Assembly: GCA_031280915.1 (NCBI GenBank)
Contig: JAITGC010000026.1
Coordinates: 1 to 64,000, forward strand
DNA from: Desulfovibrio sp.
GTDB lineage: Bacteria; Desulfobacterota; Desulfovibrionia; Desulfovibrionales; Desulfovibrionaceae
DNA: 64,000 bases
Reading direction: 5' to 3'
Shown here: piece after piece, positions 55,765 to 64,000 of the stretch
Layout of the letters: each line of letters starts with the position of its first letter
Position numbering within the stretch: position 1 is the stretch's first letter
Made by a program: the position numbers and the translations under genes
The notes under the pieces: generated by a model
The model's input: only the letters and a program-made list of their open reading frames with translations
The model's database searches: none
What the model was told of the DNA's origin: nothing

Positions 55765-58194
55765 ATGTCATTACCCCTCGCACTGTCGGCCTCGCGCCTG
55801 CATGCCACCTTTGAGCCTGAGCGCATCCCTTGGGAAAACAGCGGCCTTATCCCCCCGCCTCCGCCCGGCGGCGGGCGTTTCCAGCCACGGGCCATGCATG
55901 CCCTGAGTCTGGCTCTGCAAATCAATACGGCGGGATACAACATTTATCTTTCCGGCGAACCGGGGATGGGCCGTTGTCATCTGGCTCTCGGCTGGCTGCG
56001 CCAGCGTGCCCGCAAGTCAAAAACGCCGCCGGATCTTGTCTATGTGCACAATTTTAAAGACCCTGACCGCCCCATTCTTTTAACCTTCCCGGCGGGCCAG
56101 GGAAAAAGATTCCGTCACGTTCTTAAGGATACCATTGAAAATATCCGGAAAAAGCTCACCCGGCGTTTTGAGGCGGCGACCTACGCGAAGGCGCACGCGA
56201 AACTGCTGAAACACTTTCAGCATATCCGCATGCGCCTTTTGCGCGAGATGAATTCCCTGGCCGAGCACAAGGGATTCGCCCTGGATATGGATGGGGAAGG
56301 CGGGCTGAGCATGTATCCTGTTCTGGAAGGCAAGCGCCTGAGTGAGGAGGAATTTGACCGCCTCGACAATGCCGCCCGCTTCACCCTGAAACAGCGGGGA
56401 GATGATCTGGCCCAGTCCATGACGGGTTTTATGCGTCGCTTGAATAAGGCGGCGGAATCTTTTCGGGATGATGAACGCGGGCTGGAGAAATCAGTTATGA
56501 CGCAAGTGCTGGACGCTCTGCTTGCGCCGGTGCGAACCCAGTTTTTGAAAATTTGCCCCCTTGCCGGGCTCGAGGAATATTTCACCGCCCTCCGTGAGGA
56601 CATTCTGAAAAACACCGAAGCCTTTCTGCCGGGTGAACCCCGACAGTCGGCCCAAGGCGGAGAGAGCCATCCGCCTCTTGTGCAGGAAAACGTTTTTTAC
56701 CGCTATGAAGTCAACCTGTTTGTGGACAACAGCGAACTTTCCGGCGTGCCCATAGTTGTGGAAGACCATCCCACATCTGTCAATCTGCTCGGCTGTGTGG
56801 AGCGTGAATCCGAGATGGGGGCGCTCGTCACCGATTTCACCCTTATCAGGGCCGGAAGCCTGCATAAGGCCAATGGGGGTTTTCTGGTGCTGCATCTGGA
56901 AGATATTTTGCAGCATCCCCAGGCCTGGGAGGGGCTTTTGCGCGCCCTGCGCGCCAACAAAGCGCGCATAGAGGATTCGGACGAAATGGCGGATTCCGCC
57001 CTGCGCGCCAAGGGCATCATGCCCGAAGCCCTGCCCCTTGACCTGAAAGTCGTGCTGATAGGCGGCGAGGAATTGTATGAAACCCTGCTTGTCAATGACG
57101 ACCGCTTTGCCAAACAGTTTCGCATCAAGGCCCAACTGAATGAACTGGCGGAACGCGACGCTCCCAATATTCGTTTGTATCTGCGCCATATCGCGGGAAT
57201 TATCGCGGAGGCCGGACTGCTTGTTTTTGACCGTACCGCCCTGGCCTGGCTGGTTGATCTCGGTTCGCGCCTCTGCGAGGATCAGCGGCGTCTTTCCCTC
57301 AAATTTCCTCTTTTGCGTGAAATTATGATTGAGGCTTCCGCCCTCGCCGCAATGCGCAAACTCGCGGAGGTGAATGCCGCCGTTCTTGAAGATGCCTGGG
57401 CTTCGCGCATCTGGCGCGCGAATCTGGCGGAAGAGATTTTTATGGAGGAATATGACCGCGAGATCATCAAGGTGCGCACCAGCGGCGCGGCCGTCGGCCA
57501 GGTAAACGGCCTTTCCGTCACCTGGCATGGCGATTTTGAATTCGGCCTGCCGCACAGCATTTCCTGTACGGTGGGGGTGGGACACGAAGGCATCATTGAT
57601 CTGGAGCGGGAGGCGGAACTCGGCGGGCCTATACACACCAAAGCCATGATGATTCTCAAAAGCTATCTTACCAATCTTTTTGCCCGCACAAAACCCCTCG
57701 TACTTTCCGCTTCCCTGTATTTTGAACAAAGTTACGCGGGGATAGAGGGCGATTCCGCCTCAGGGGCGGAATTGGCCGCTCTGCTTTCCGCCCTCGCCGA
57801 CGTGCCTGTGCGTCTTGACCTGGCTTTTACCGGCGCGGTAAGTCACGCGGGGGGGATTTTACCCGTGGGCGGCGTGACGCGCAAGGTGGAAGGCTTCTAT
57901 AAAGTTTGCGCCCGTCACGGCCTGACGGGTACGCAGGGGGTGATTATTCCGGCGGACAATGTGAATCACCTTATGCTTTCGGCGGAAATACGGAATGCCG
58001 TTGAGCAGGGGCGTTTCGCCGTCTGGCCTGTACGGCGCATAGAGGAGGCCCTTTGTCTGCTCACCGGCCTGCCTGTGGGGCAGCGCCGCAAAAAGGGCTT
58101 CACTCCCGGCAGCCTTTATGACCTTGTGGACAAGCGTCTGGAGCGCCTTGGAGCCTATGCCCAGGACGCCTTCAAGCGCGTCAGGAAACCGTGA
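55765..58194 (+). CDS. Lon-like ATP-dependent protease (AAA_32/LonB-type)
   Basis: 809 aa; YLSGEPGMGRCHLAL, FYRYEVNLFVDN, catalytic EGDSASGAELAALLSALA and VGGVTRKVEGF. Confidence 0.87.
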   Translation: MSLPLALSASRLHATFEPERIPWENSGLIPPPPPGGGRFQPRAMHALSLALQINTAGYNIYLSGEPGMGRCHLALGWLRQRARKSKTPPDLVYVHNFKDPDRPILLTFPAGQGKRFRHVLKDTIENIRKKLTRRFEAATYAKAHAKLLKHFQHIRMRLLREMNSLAEHKGFALDMDGEGGLSMYPVLEGKRLSEEEFDRLDNAARFTLKQRGDDLAQSMTGFMRRLNKAAESFRDDERGLEKSVMTQVLDALLAPVRTQFLKICPLAGLEEYFTALREDILKNTEAFLPGEPRQSAQGGESHPPLVQENVFYRYEVNLFVDNSELSGVPIVVEDHPTSVNLLGCVERESEMGALVTDFTLIRAGSLHKANGGFLVLHLEDILQHPQAWEGLLRALRANKARIEDSDEMADSALRAKGIMPEALPLDLKVVLIGGEELYETLLVNDDRFAKQFRIKAQLNELAERDAPNIRLYLRHIAGIIAEAGLLVFDRTALAWLVDLGSRLCEDQRRLSLKFPLLREIMIEASALAAMRKLAEVNAAVLEDAWASRIWRANLAEEIFMEEYDREIIKVRTSGAAVGQVNGLSVTWHGDFEFGLPHSISCTVGVGHEGIIDLEREAELGGPIHTKAMMILKSYLTNLFARTKPLVLSASLYFEQSYAGIEGDSASGAELAALLSALADVPVRLDLAFTGAVSHAGGILPVGGVTRKVEGFYKVCARHGLTGTQGVIIPADNVNHLMLSAEIRNAVEQGRFAVWPVRRIEEALCLLTGLPVGQRRKKGFTPGSLYDLVDKRLERLGAYAQDAFKRVRKP

Positions 58195-58241
58195 CGCGGC
58201 TCTGTTCAGACCGCAAATCGCTTTTTTGAGCCTTTAACCGC

Positions 58242-58826
58242 GTGACGATTATGCCCAGAAGTAAAAAAAAACTCCTGCTTGAAACAGCCAAAGAACTTTT
58301 CGGCGAATATGGGTATGTGGAAACCACATTCAAAAAAATTTCGGAACGGGCCGGCGTGGCCCTCGGTCTTTTAACCCATCACTACGGCAATAAGGAAAAA
58401 CTCTTTCTCGCCGCCGGCCTGGATGTTCTGGAACATTTTCTGGCCAGGCTGCGTGAGACCGCCGGAGAAGCGCCGTCCGGCTTTGAGGCTGTTATGCGTT
58501 TTTGCGAGGCCTACCTTGATTTTTCCGTTGACAAAAATTCCAACTGGCTGGTTCTGGTGCGCTGTTCGCCCTACAGCGACATGAAGACAAAAAAAGATCG
58601 CGACATAATGGATTCTCTTTTCGAGCAGGTGTACAGGGATCTGGAATCGCACCTGGAGCGCGGTGTTAAAGACGGCAGCCTGCGGAAACTGGACGCGGAA
58701 GTCACGGCGCAGGTGATTGTTTCGCTGATGGTCGGGGCAAACCGCACACGAGTGCTGACGCCCTATGCCTTGCCGTCGTTGTACGGCGAGGTGCTGGATT
58801 TTGTCGCCAAGGCCGTCCGGGCCTGA
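58242..58826 (+). CDS. TetR-family transcriptional regulator
   Basis: LLETAKELFGEYGYVETTFKKISERAGVALGLLTHHYGNKEKLF; ATG 58251 also possible. Confidence 0.88.
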   Translation: MTIMPRSKKKLLLETAKELFGEYGYVETTFKKISERAGVALGLLTHHYGNKEKLFLAAGLDVLEHFLARLRETAGEAPSGFEAVMRFCEAYLDFSVDKNSNWLVLVRCSPYSDMKTKKDRDIMDSLFEQVYRDLESHLERGVKDGSLRKLDAEVTAQVIVSLMVGANRTRVLTPYALPSLYGEVLDFVAKAVRA

Positions 58827-58831
58827 CGACA

Positions 58832-61489
58832 TCACGCGCCTTCGATCATCAGTTTTTTGGCCAGGCGGAACTGGCTTTCCACGCTCACGGCCGTTCCGTC
58901 CAGTTTTGCCGCCAGAAGGGCCCGCAGTATGCGGCGATAGTCGGGGCCGGGCGCAAGGCCGAGCCGACGGAGATCGTCTCCGGTGATATCCGGTTTTTCT
59001 TTGCTCCACTGGGTAATGTAGCGCGAGAGATTTTTTTTGACTTCCTCGTCATCCGCGGTGGCCATGAGATAAATGAGGCATTCCGGTGAGGTTCCGCGCA
59101 GCAGTTCGCACAATGCGCTTATCTTTGCGCTGCCGGTGGTGTCCTTTTTCCGCCATTTCAGCAGATTGTCCTTGATATGGCGCAGTTGTTCACGATTGCG
59201 CAGGATTTCCTGCCTTTTAACGCCGGGCAGGCCGAGTCTGTCGTAGGTCGTTGAGGTTTCCTTGTAGGGCAGGCCGGCTGTGAGTCCGTAAAAATAGACA
59301 AGCCAGGGCCGCGCCGTTTCCTGAAGGTAAAGCAGCGCGTACCAGGCCAGGGTCTCCTTGAGTTGCTGTATCAAGGCTGTTCTTGTCGGTGTCAGAACCA
59401 GGGTGGGAGACATGGCGGACAAAATGCCGATTTCCTGCAGACGAGCGAAGCAGGCCGGGGGGTTGGCTTCTTGGCAGATATGCCTGTATTCGTTGAACAG
59501 ACGGGCGGGAGAGAGGCGCTCCATCAGTTTCAGGGACAGGGCGCTTTTGATCAATTTTTCCGTGCCGGTTCCTATGCGGAAAGCGTAACGCTGCTCGAAA
59601 CGGACTGCCCGCAGGCAGCGCGTGGGGTCTTCCACAAAACTTAAGGTGTGGAGTACGCGTATAATGCGGTCTTTAATGTCCTGCCAGCCTCCGAAAAAGT
59701 CCGCCAGAAGGCCGAAATTTGCGCCGTCAAGGCGCACGGCAAGGGCATTGATGGAAAAATCCCGGCGAAATATGTCCATTTTGAGGGAAGACAGTTCCAC
59801 AGTGGGCAGGGCGGCCGGATACTCGTAATATTCCAGGCGGGCTGTGGCCACGTCGATGCGCGCCTCTTCTCCCCTGCTGTTGTGGTAAATGACGACGGAT
59901 GTCAGAAATTTCTGGTGTTCGCGCACACGGCCGTTCAATTGGCGGGCCAGTTCCCGCGCCAGGGCAATGCCGTTGCCTTCCACAACAATGTCAATGTCCT
60001 GAGTACATTTGTCCAGAAGTATATCACGCACAAAACCGCCCACGGCATACACGGGCAAGCCGAGGGCCACGCCCGCCGCGCCGGTCAGGGCCAGTATTTC
60101 GCGGGTTTCTTTGGGGAGACGATCCCGCAGGTGTTTGCTTATATTGCGTTCCTTCTGCTTGTTCTTCGGGGCGGGAAGCAGGCCGGGTTCACTGGCGAAA
60201 AGGTTGATAAGATCCGTCCGGGTGACCACGCCCACAACCTTTCCGTTTTCCACAATGGGTACAAGGCGCTGGCGATTTCCCACAATGATGTCGCTGAGTT
60301 CCTGCAAGGGGGCGTCTGGCGGAAGGGTGCGCACATAACGCCGCATATATTCTTTGACAGGTTCGGAACTCAGGCCGTGAGCCACGGCCCGTGAGGCCGT
60401 CTGCGCGTCCAGCAGGCCGACGCATATATGCTCATTGTGCTTGAATACAGGAGCCGCCTTGAGACCGAAATGCAGCATAAGCTCATGGGCTTCTTTCAGG
60501 GAAGCATCCTCATCAATGCCTATGGCCGGCGCGGTCATATGTTCGCGCAGAACTTTGCCGGGCCTGTTTTGTTCTTGGAGGCGTCTGAGGATGCTTTCCC
60601 GCGTCTCGGCCAGGGCCATGTCCCGAATTGAGGCCGAGGCCGCGTAGCTGTGCCCGCCACCGCCCAGAGACGTGCATATTTTGCCTACGTCAAAGGCGTC
60701 GCTGTGGCTGCGCGCCACTACCTGAATGCGGTCTCCCATGCAACCGATGGCGAAAAGCGTGGGCATTTTCTCCATCTCCATGAGCTTGTGCGCCAGGGCG
60801 GCGAAATCGCCGAGGTAGTGCTCCAGGGACACGTCGGCCAATACCACGGGGTTATTGTCTATTATGTAGGTCTGGGCGGATTCCAGCAGCCTGTTCAGGG
60901 CATGAATGTGCTGACTTGTCAGCTCGTGCGAGGCCATTTCGCTTATCCGGCGCACGTTCATGCCCTGTTCAAGCAGCCAGACAGCCGCCAGAAGGTCATC
61001 GGTCGTGGTGGAGGAGTAGGTGAACGAGCCTGTATCGCTGTAAATGCCCAAACCAAGAAGAGTGGCTTCTTCTTGATTCAAGGCGGCGCCGTTCTCTCGC
61101 AGGTTTTTGATCAGAAGTGAAGTGACGGCGCCCGTTTTGGCCACATGCGCGATGTCCGCCGGGATGTCGTCGGCTGATTCCGGATGGTGATCCCAAATTT
61201 CAACGCATATTCCCTCACGTTCCAGCAGAGGTTGGACATGACGCACACGGCCGCGTTGCCGTGTGTCCACGATGACCAGGCGATGGAAGGCGTTCCAGTC
61301 CGGATTCCCCTCCACAAAATTGTAGGTGTTTTTGTCCAGTTCTCCATAGACTTTCTGCAGGGAACGCTCCTGACTGCCGGGAAAGAGCAGCGCGCAAGGC
61401 CCATATAGATGCCGCGCGGCCAGCATGGCGGCAAAGGCGTCAAAATCCGCATTGGCGTGGCAGGTCACAAGGGTACCCAGGCCGTTCAT
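58832..61489 (-). CDS. DHH-CBS-tRNA nucleotidyltransferase/poly(A) polymerase-family multidomain protein
   Basis: N-term DHH (VTCHANADFDAFAAML, GICVEIWDHHPES), CBS pair, nucleotidyltransferase VYAVGGFVRDILLDKCTQDIDIVVEG and RRDFSINALAVRLD. Confidence 0.9.
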   Translation of the reverse strand: MNGLGTLVTCHANADFDAFAAMLAARHLYGPCALLFPGSQERSLQKVYGELDKNTYNFVEGNPDWNAFHRLVIVDTRQRGRVRHVQPLLEREGICVEIWDHHPESADDIPADIAHVAKTGAVTSLLIKNLRENGAALNQEEATLLGLGIYSDTGSFTYSSTTTDDLLAAVWLLEQGMNVRRISEMASHELTSQHIHALNRLLESAQTYIIDNNPVVLADVSLEHYLGDFAALAHKLMEMEKMPTLFAIGCMGDRIQVVARSHSDAFDVGKICTSLGGGGHSYAASASIRDMALAETRESILRRLQEQNRPGKVLREHMTAPAIGIDEDASLKEAHELMLHFGLKAAPVFKHNEHICVGLLDAQTASRAVAHGLSSEPVKEYMRRYVRTLPPDAPLQELSDIIVGNRQRLVPIVENGKVVGVVTRTDLINLFASEPGLLPAPKNKQKERNISKHLRDRLPKETREILALTGAAGVALGLPVYAVGGFVRDILLDKCTQDIDIVVEGNGIALARELARQLNGRVREHQKFLTSVVIYHNSRGEEARIDVATARLEYYEYPAALPTVELSSLKMDIFRRDFSINALAVRLDGANFGLLADFFGGWQDIKDRIIRVLHTLSFVEDPTRCLRAVRFEQRYAFRIGTGTEKLIKSALSLKLMERLSPARLFNEYRHICQEANPPACFARLQEIGILSAMSPTLVLTPTRTALIQQLKETLAWYALLYLQETARPWLVYFYGLTAGLPYKETSTTYDRLGLPGVKRQEILRNREQLRHIKDNLLKWRKKDTTGSAKISALCELLRGTSPECLIYLMATADDEEVKKNLSRYITQWSKEKPDITGDDLRRLGLAPGPDYRRILRALLAAKLDGTAVSVESQFRLAKKLMIEGA

Positions 61490-62424
61490 TGGCGGCTCCG
61501 GGGGTGAAAACGCCTGTGTATGCCGAGCAGGCGGTCAGACTGTACATGGGTATAAATTTCTGTGGCGCTGATGTCCTCATGGCCCAGCAGCATCTGTACG
61601 GCGCGCAGATCGGCTCCGCCTTCCAGAAGGTGCGTGGCGAAGGAATGCCGGAAGGTATGCGGAGAGACGGGCCGGGATATCCCGGCCGGAAGAGCGTATT
61701 TTTTTACCATTTTCCAGATGTATTGGCGGGTAAGGCCCGCGCCTGAGCGGTTGAGAAAGAGATGCCCGGTTTTAGGCCTGAATTTCGGCCTCCAGTCCCG
61801 TAAATAGGCCGAGAGTAATTTCTGCATATGGTCGTGCAGGGGGCAGAGGCGTTCCTTTGCGCCTTTGCCGAAAACGCGGACCAGCCCCCGTTGCTGGTCG
61901 AGATCGGTCACGGTCAGGGCGCAAAGTTCTGAAACGCGCAGGCCCGAGGCATACAGCATCTCCAGTATGCACCGGTCGCGCTGGCCGCATTTGTCCGCCA
62001 TGTCCGGCATGTTCAGCAGAGTTTCCATTTCTTCCCGGCTGAAGACCTCAGGCAGATGCAGGGGCAATTTGGGGTTGTCCAGCAGGGCGGCCGGGTTCGC
62101 GGTAACTGCTCCTTCCTCAAAGGCGAAGGCGAAAAAGACGCGCAAGGTCGAGAGATGGCGGGCCAGGGTCTGGCCGCTGTTGCCGCGCGCGCGCATCCAG
62201 GAAAGATAGAGCAGAATCTGATCTTCACCCGGTGGGCCAGCCGTGCCGCCCTTTTCCGCCAGTTGGCTTCGAAAAAGAAAAAAATTTTCCATATCCCGGG
62301 AATAAGCGTCAACGGTATGAGGAGAGAGGCCGCGTTCCGCCAGGAGGCTGTCCAGCCAGGGGGCGAGGCAAGGCAGGAGAGGTTCCGCGTCCGTCGCGCT
62401 TTTTGAGGGGGCAAACATTTTCAA
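61486..62424 (-). CDS. xerD: Site-specific tyrosine recombinase
   Basis: LYASGLRVSELCALTVTDLD, SPHTFRHSFATHLLEGGADLRAVQMLLGHEDISATEIYTHV. Confidence 0.92.
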   Translation of the reverse strand: MKMFAPSKSATDAEPLLPCLAPWLDSLLAERGLSPHTVDAYSRDMENFFLFRSQLAEKGGTAGPPGEDQILLYLSWMRARGNSGQTLARHLSTLRVFFAFAFEEGAVTANPAALLDNPKLPLHLPEVFSREEMETLLNMPDMADKCGQRDRCILEMLYASGLRVSELCALTVTDLDQQRGLVRVFGKGAKERLCPLHDHMQKLLSAYLRDWRPKFRPKTGHLFLNRSGAGLTRQYIWKMVKKYALPAGISRPVSPHTFRHSFATHLLEGGADLRAVQMLLGHEDISATEIYTHVQSDRLLGIHRRFHPRSRQ

Positions 62425-62436
62425 TGTTAAACCGTT

Positions 62437-62739
62437 CTAAAGCTGTTCCGGCCCCAGGGCGAGGAGGCCGGCAATATAGTCGCTCATGCTCTGTATCGTG
62501 GCAAAAGGATTGGGTTCGAGAGTAAAGGCCTCGTCGCCGACAAGCGGCACGTCCCATCCGGCCTCTTGCCGCAACAGTTCTTCCGCCTTGTCAAGAAAAA
62601 GCATGACGTCCAGGGAATCCAGCGCGGCCTTTGGCCCTGTCAGGGCAAGGGACGGGCTGAATTCCGAAGGCTCGCGCCAGCCTTTTTGTATTTCGGCCAA
62701 GGCCTCCCGCAGGAGTTGCATGATTTCCCGCTCGGTCAT
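62437..62739 (-). CDS. Acyl carrier protein-like
   Basis: 100 aa; ALDSLDVMLFLDKAEELL phosphopantetheine-site context. Confidence 0.72.
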   Translation of the reverse strand: MTEREIMQLLREALAEIQKGWREPSEFSPSLALTGPKAALDSLDVMLFLDKAEELLRQEAGWDVPLVGDEAFTLEPNPFATIQSMSDYIAGLLALGPEQL

Positions 62740-64000
62740 TGATCTTCTCCTTCCGGCTTTTCAATTTTTCCGCCAAGCCGTTTGCCGGAAACCACCAGGG
62801 TTTCTTCCGTCTTGTCCTGCCCGGCAATGTGCATTGGGCGATGGATCCAACCGCCGGGAACAGCCATTTTGTACAGACAGATATTGCTCAGAAAGGTAAA
62901 GCCTATGGCGGAATTGAGAATGCGCGATTTGCGGTTGCTGCCCACAATGTGGTTGTACAGCCTTTCCAGGCCGAGAACTTTTCCGCACCAATCGTGCAGG
63001 GTAAGGGCGGCCGCGGCCGCGAGACCCTTGGGCGCGTCGTCGTGCATCATCATTGATTCCGCCTTGCACTCTCTCTTTTGAAAGTCGAAAGTGTCCAGCG
63101 CTATGTTGCCCCAATGCCGGTTTTTGTCGGCAATGAGAAAGAGCAGAAAATCCCTGCTTTCGCTTCCGTATTTTTTCATGATTCCGGCAAGCTGCTCTTC
63201 CGTCAGGGGGATGTTGGTCAGAAAAGCCTCGGGATGCGCTGCGCGCAGTGTCGCTATTTCCTTTATGAAAGCCGCGCTTTGCGCCTGTTTGGCGGTGACG
63301 GTGTGCAGGAAGTATTCCTTGCCCTGATGCGTGAAGGGGATGCGTTGCGCCTGTTTTTTGAAGGAGGCCAGTTTTTCCAGGGTATCGGATTTGTATTTCA
63401 GCCATCCTTTGGGTTCCGGAGTGACGAAAGACAGGGTATCGTCAGTCAACAACTGCCTGAGCACAGAGCCGATGTAGGCTATTTCCTCTCTGGTGCGGTT
63501 GTGCCCGCAGGGCAGGACAAGCGCCCTGGTGCCCATGCCGTAGGCCACGGGGTTGTTTTCCTGACGGAAGGGCGGCATAAAGGAAAGAGGATAGAACACA
63601 GGGGCGCACATGACCTTGTTGGCCAGGAGTTTTTTCATGAAGTCAGGGCGGCCGTGTTCAGGATTTCTCAGAAAGAGCACCGTCAGCAGGCGGCTGCTGT
63701 CTGTGCCGGGCACGTCCGGATTGAGGCGGACGTCGTCAACATATTTCAGTTCTTCCTGATACCAGGAAAATATCTCTTTTTTCCGCGCCAGCAGTTCGGG
63801 CAGGCGCTCCATTTGAGCCACGCCGACAGCCGCCTGAAGATTGGACATGAGGCAGTTCCAGGCAAGGGCGTCCACAACCATGGGGTTTGAGGCGCTTGCG
63901 CCATTACCGGCAAGTTTCGCGGCTTTTCGCATGAGTTCGTCATTCGAGCCCAGCAAAACGGCCCCGCCTCCGGCGGTCACCGGGCAGTCGGATTCAAGGG
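62736..64000 (-). CDS. DegT/DnrJ/EryC1/StrS-type aminotransferase fused to GNAT-like domain (truncated by window edge)
   Basis: TAGGGAVLLGSNDELMRKAAKLAGNG..NCLMSNLQAAVGVAQMERLPELLARK; C-term ..HWGNIALDTFDFQKRECKAESMM..; frame stays open past 63980. Confidence 0.8.
   Translation of the reverse strand, partial: LESDCPVTAGGGAVLLGSNDELMRKAAKLAGNGASASNPMVVDALAWNCLMSNLQAAVGVAQMERLPELLARKKEIFSWYQEELKYVDDVRLNPDVPGTDSSRLLTVLFLRNPEHGRPDFMKKLLANKVMCAPVFYPLSFMPPFRQENNPVAYGMGTRALVLPCGHNRTREEIAYIGSVLRQLLTDDTLSFVTPEPKGWLKYKSDTLEKLASFKKQAQRIPFTHQGKEYFLHTVTAKQAQSAAFIKEIATLRAAHPEAFLTNIPLTEEQLAGIMKKYGSESRDFLLFLIADKNRHWGNIALDTFDFQKRECKAESMMMHDDAPKGLAAAAALTLHDWCGKVLGLERLYNHIVGSNRKSRILNSAIGFTFLSNICLYKMAVPGGWIHRPMHIAGQDKTEETLVVSGKRLGGKIEKPEGEDQ

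Noticed and set aside
1-64000. CRISPR arrays, tRNA/rRNA genes, intact transposons
   Set aside because: No regularly spaced repeats, tRNA-like cloverleaf or intact transposase gene was recognised by eye; a tRNAscan/IS search would be decisive.

Overview
The window looks like a Desulfovibrionaceae-type chromosome segment. This is inferred from CCG/HdrD proteins, multihaem cytochromes and gene content; species is not resolved. Left part (about 0.5-31 kb): a type I secretion operon (TolC, ABC ATPase, HlyD) with a degenerate HD-GYP sensor; a glycosyltransferase; an AddAB-like nuclease/helicase pair; an oligopeptide ABC operon; a phosphofructokinase; a FecR-domain protein next to a Slam/DUF560-like barrel interrupted by an in-frame amber codon; manC; hypBA. 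Central part (about 31-53.2 kb), the main find: a divergent 2,3-butanediol/acetoin catabolic locus. Its two outer operons and a membrane-protein gene each have a recognisable sigma-54 (GG-N10-GC) promoter, and four copies of a palindrome TGTTC-N7-GAACA lie upstream. The plus strand then runs for about 19 kb: E2, Lin0512-like, E1alpha, E1beta, AcoX, DUF6506-like, SDR, a second E2, E3, a LipB-LipA fusion, an 11-CXXCH cytochrome fused to a NarI/DsrM-like membrane domain, a GcvH-like lipoyl carrier, an HdrD-like CCG protein, an sLpl(AB)-like lipoate ligase, a LipT-like flavoprotein, two LipS-like radical SAM proteins and an outer-membrane protein. I propose this as a lipoyl-centred redox module: acetoin dehydrogenase plus two lipoate-assembly routes plus a lipoyl-carrier/HdrD/cytochrome electron exit. 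Right part (about 53.2-64 kb): gmhA, fmdB, hemC, a Lon-like protease, a TetR regulator, a DHH-CBS-CCA enzyme, XerD, an ACP and a DegT-type aminotransferase fusion cut by the window edge. No tRNA, rRNA or CRISPR was recognised. All family calls are from reading the protein sequences; no database search was run.
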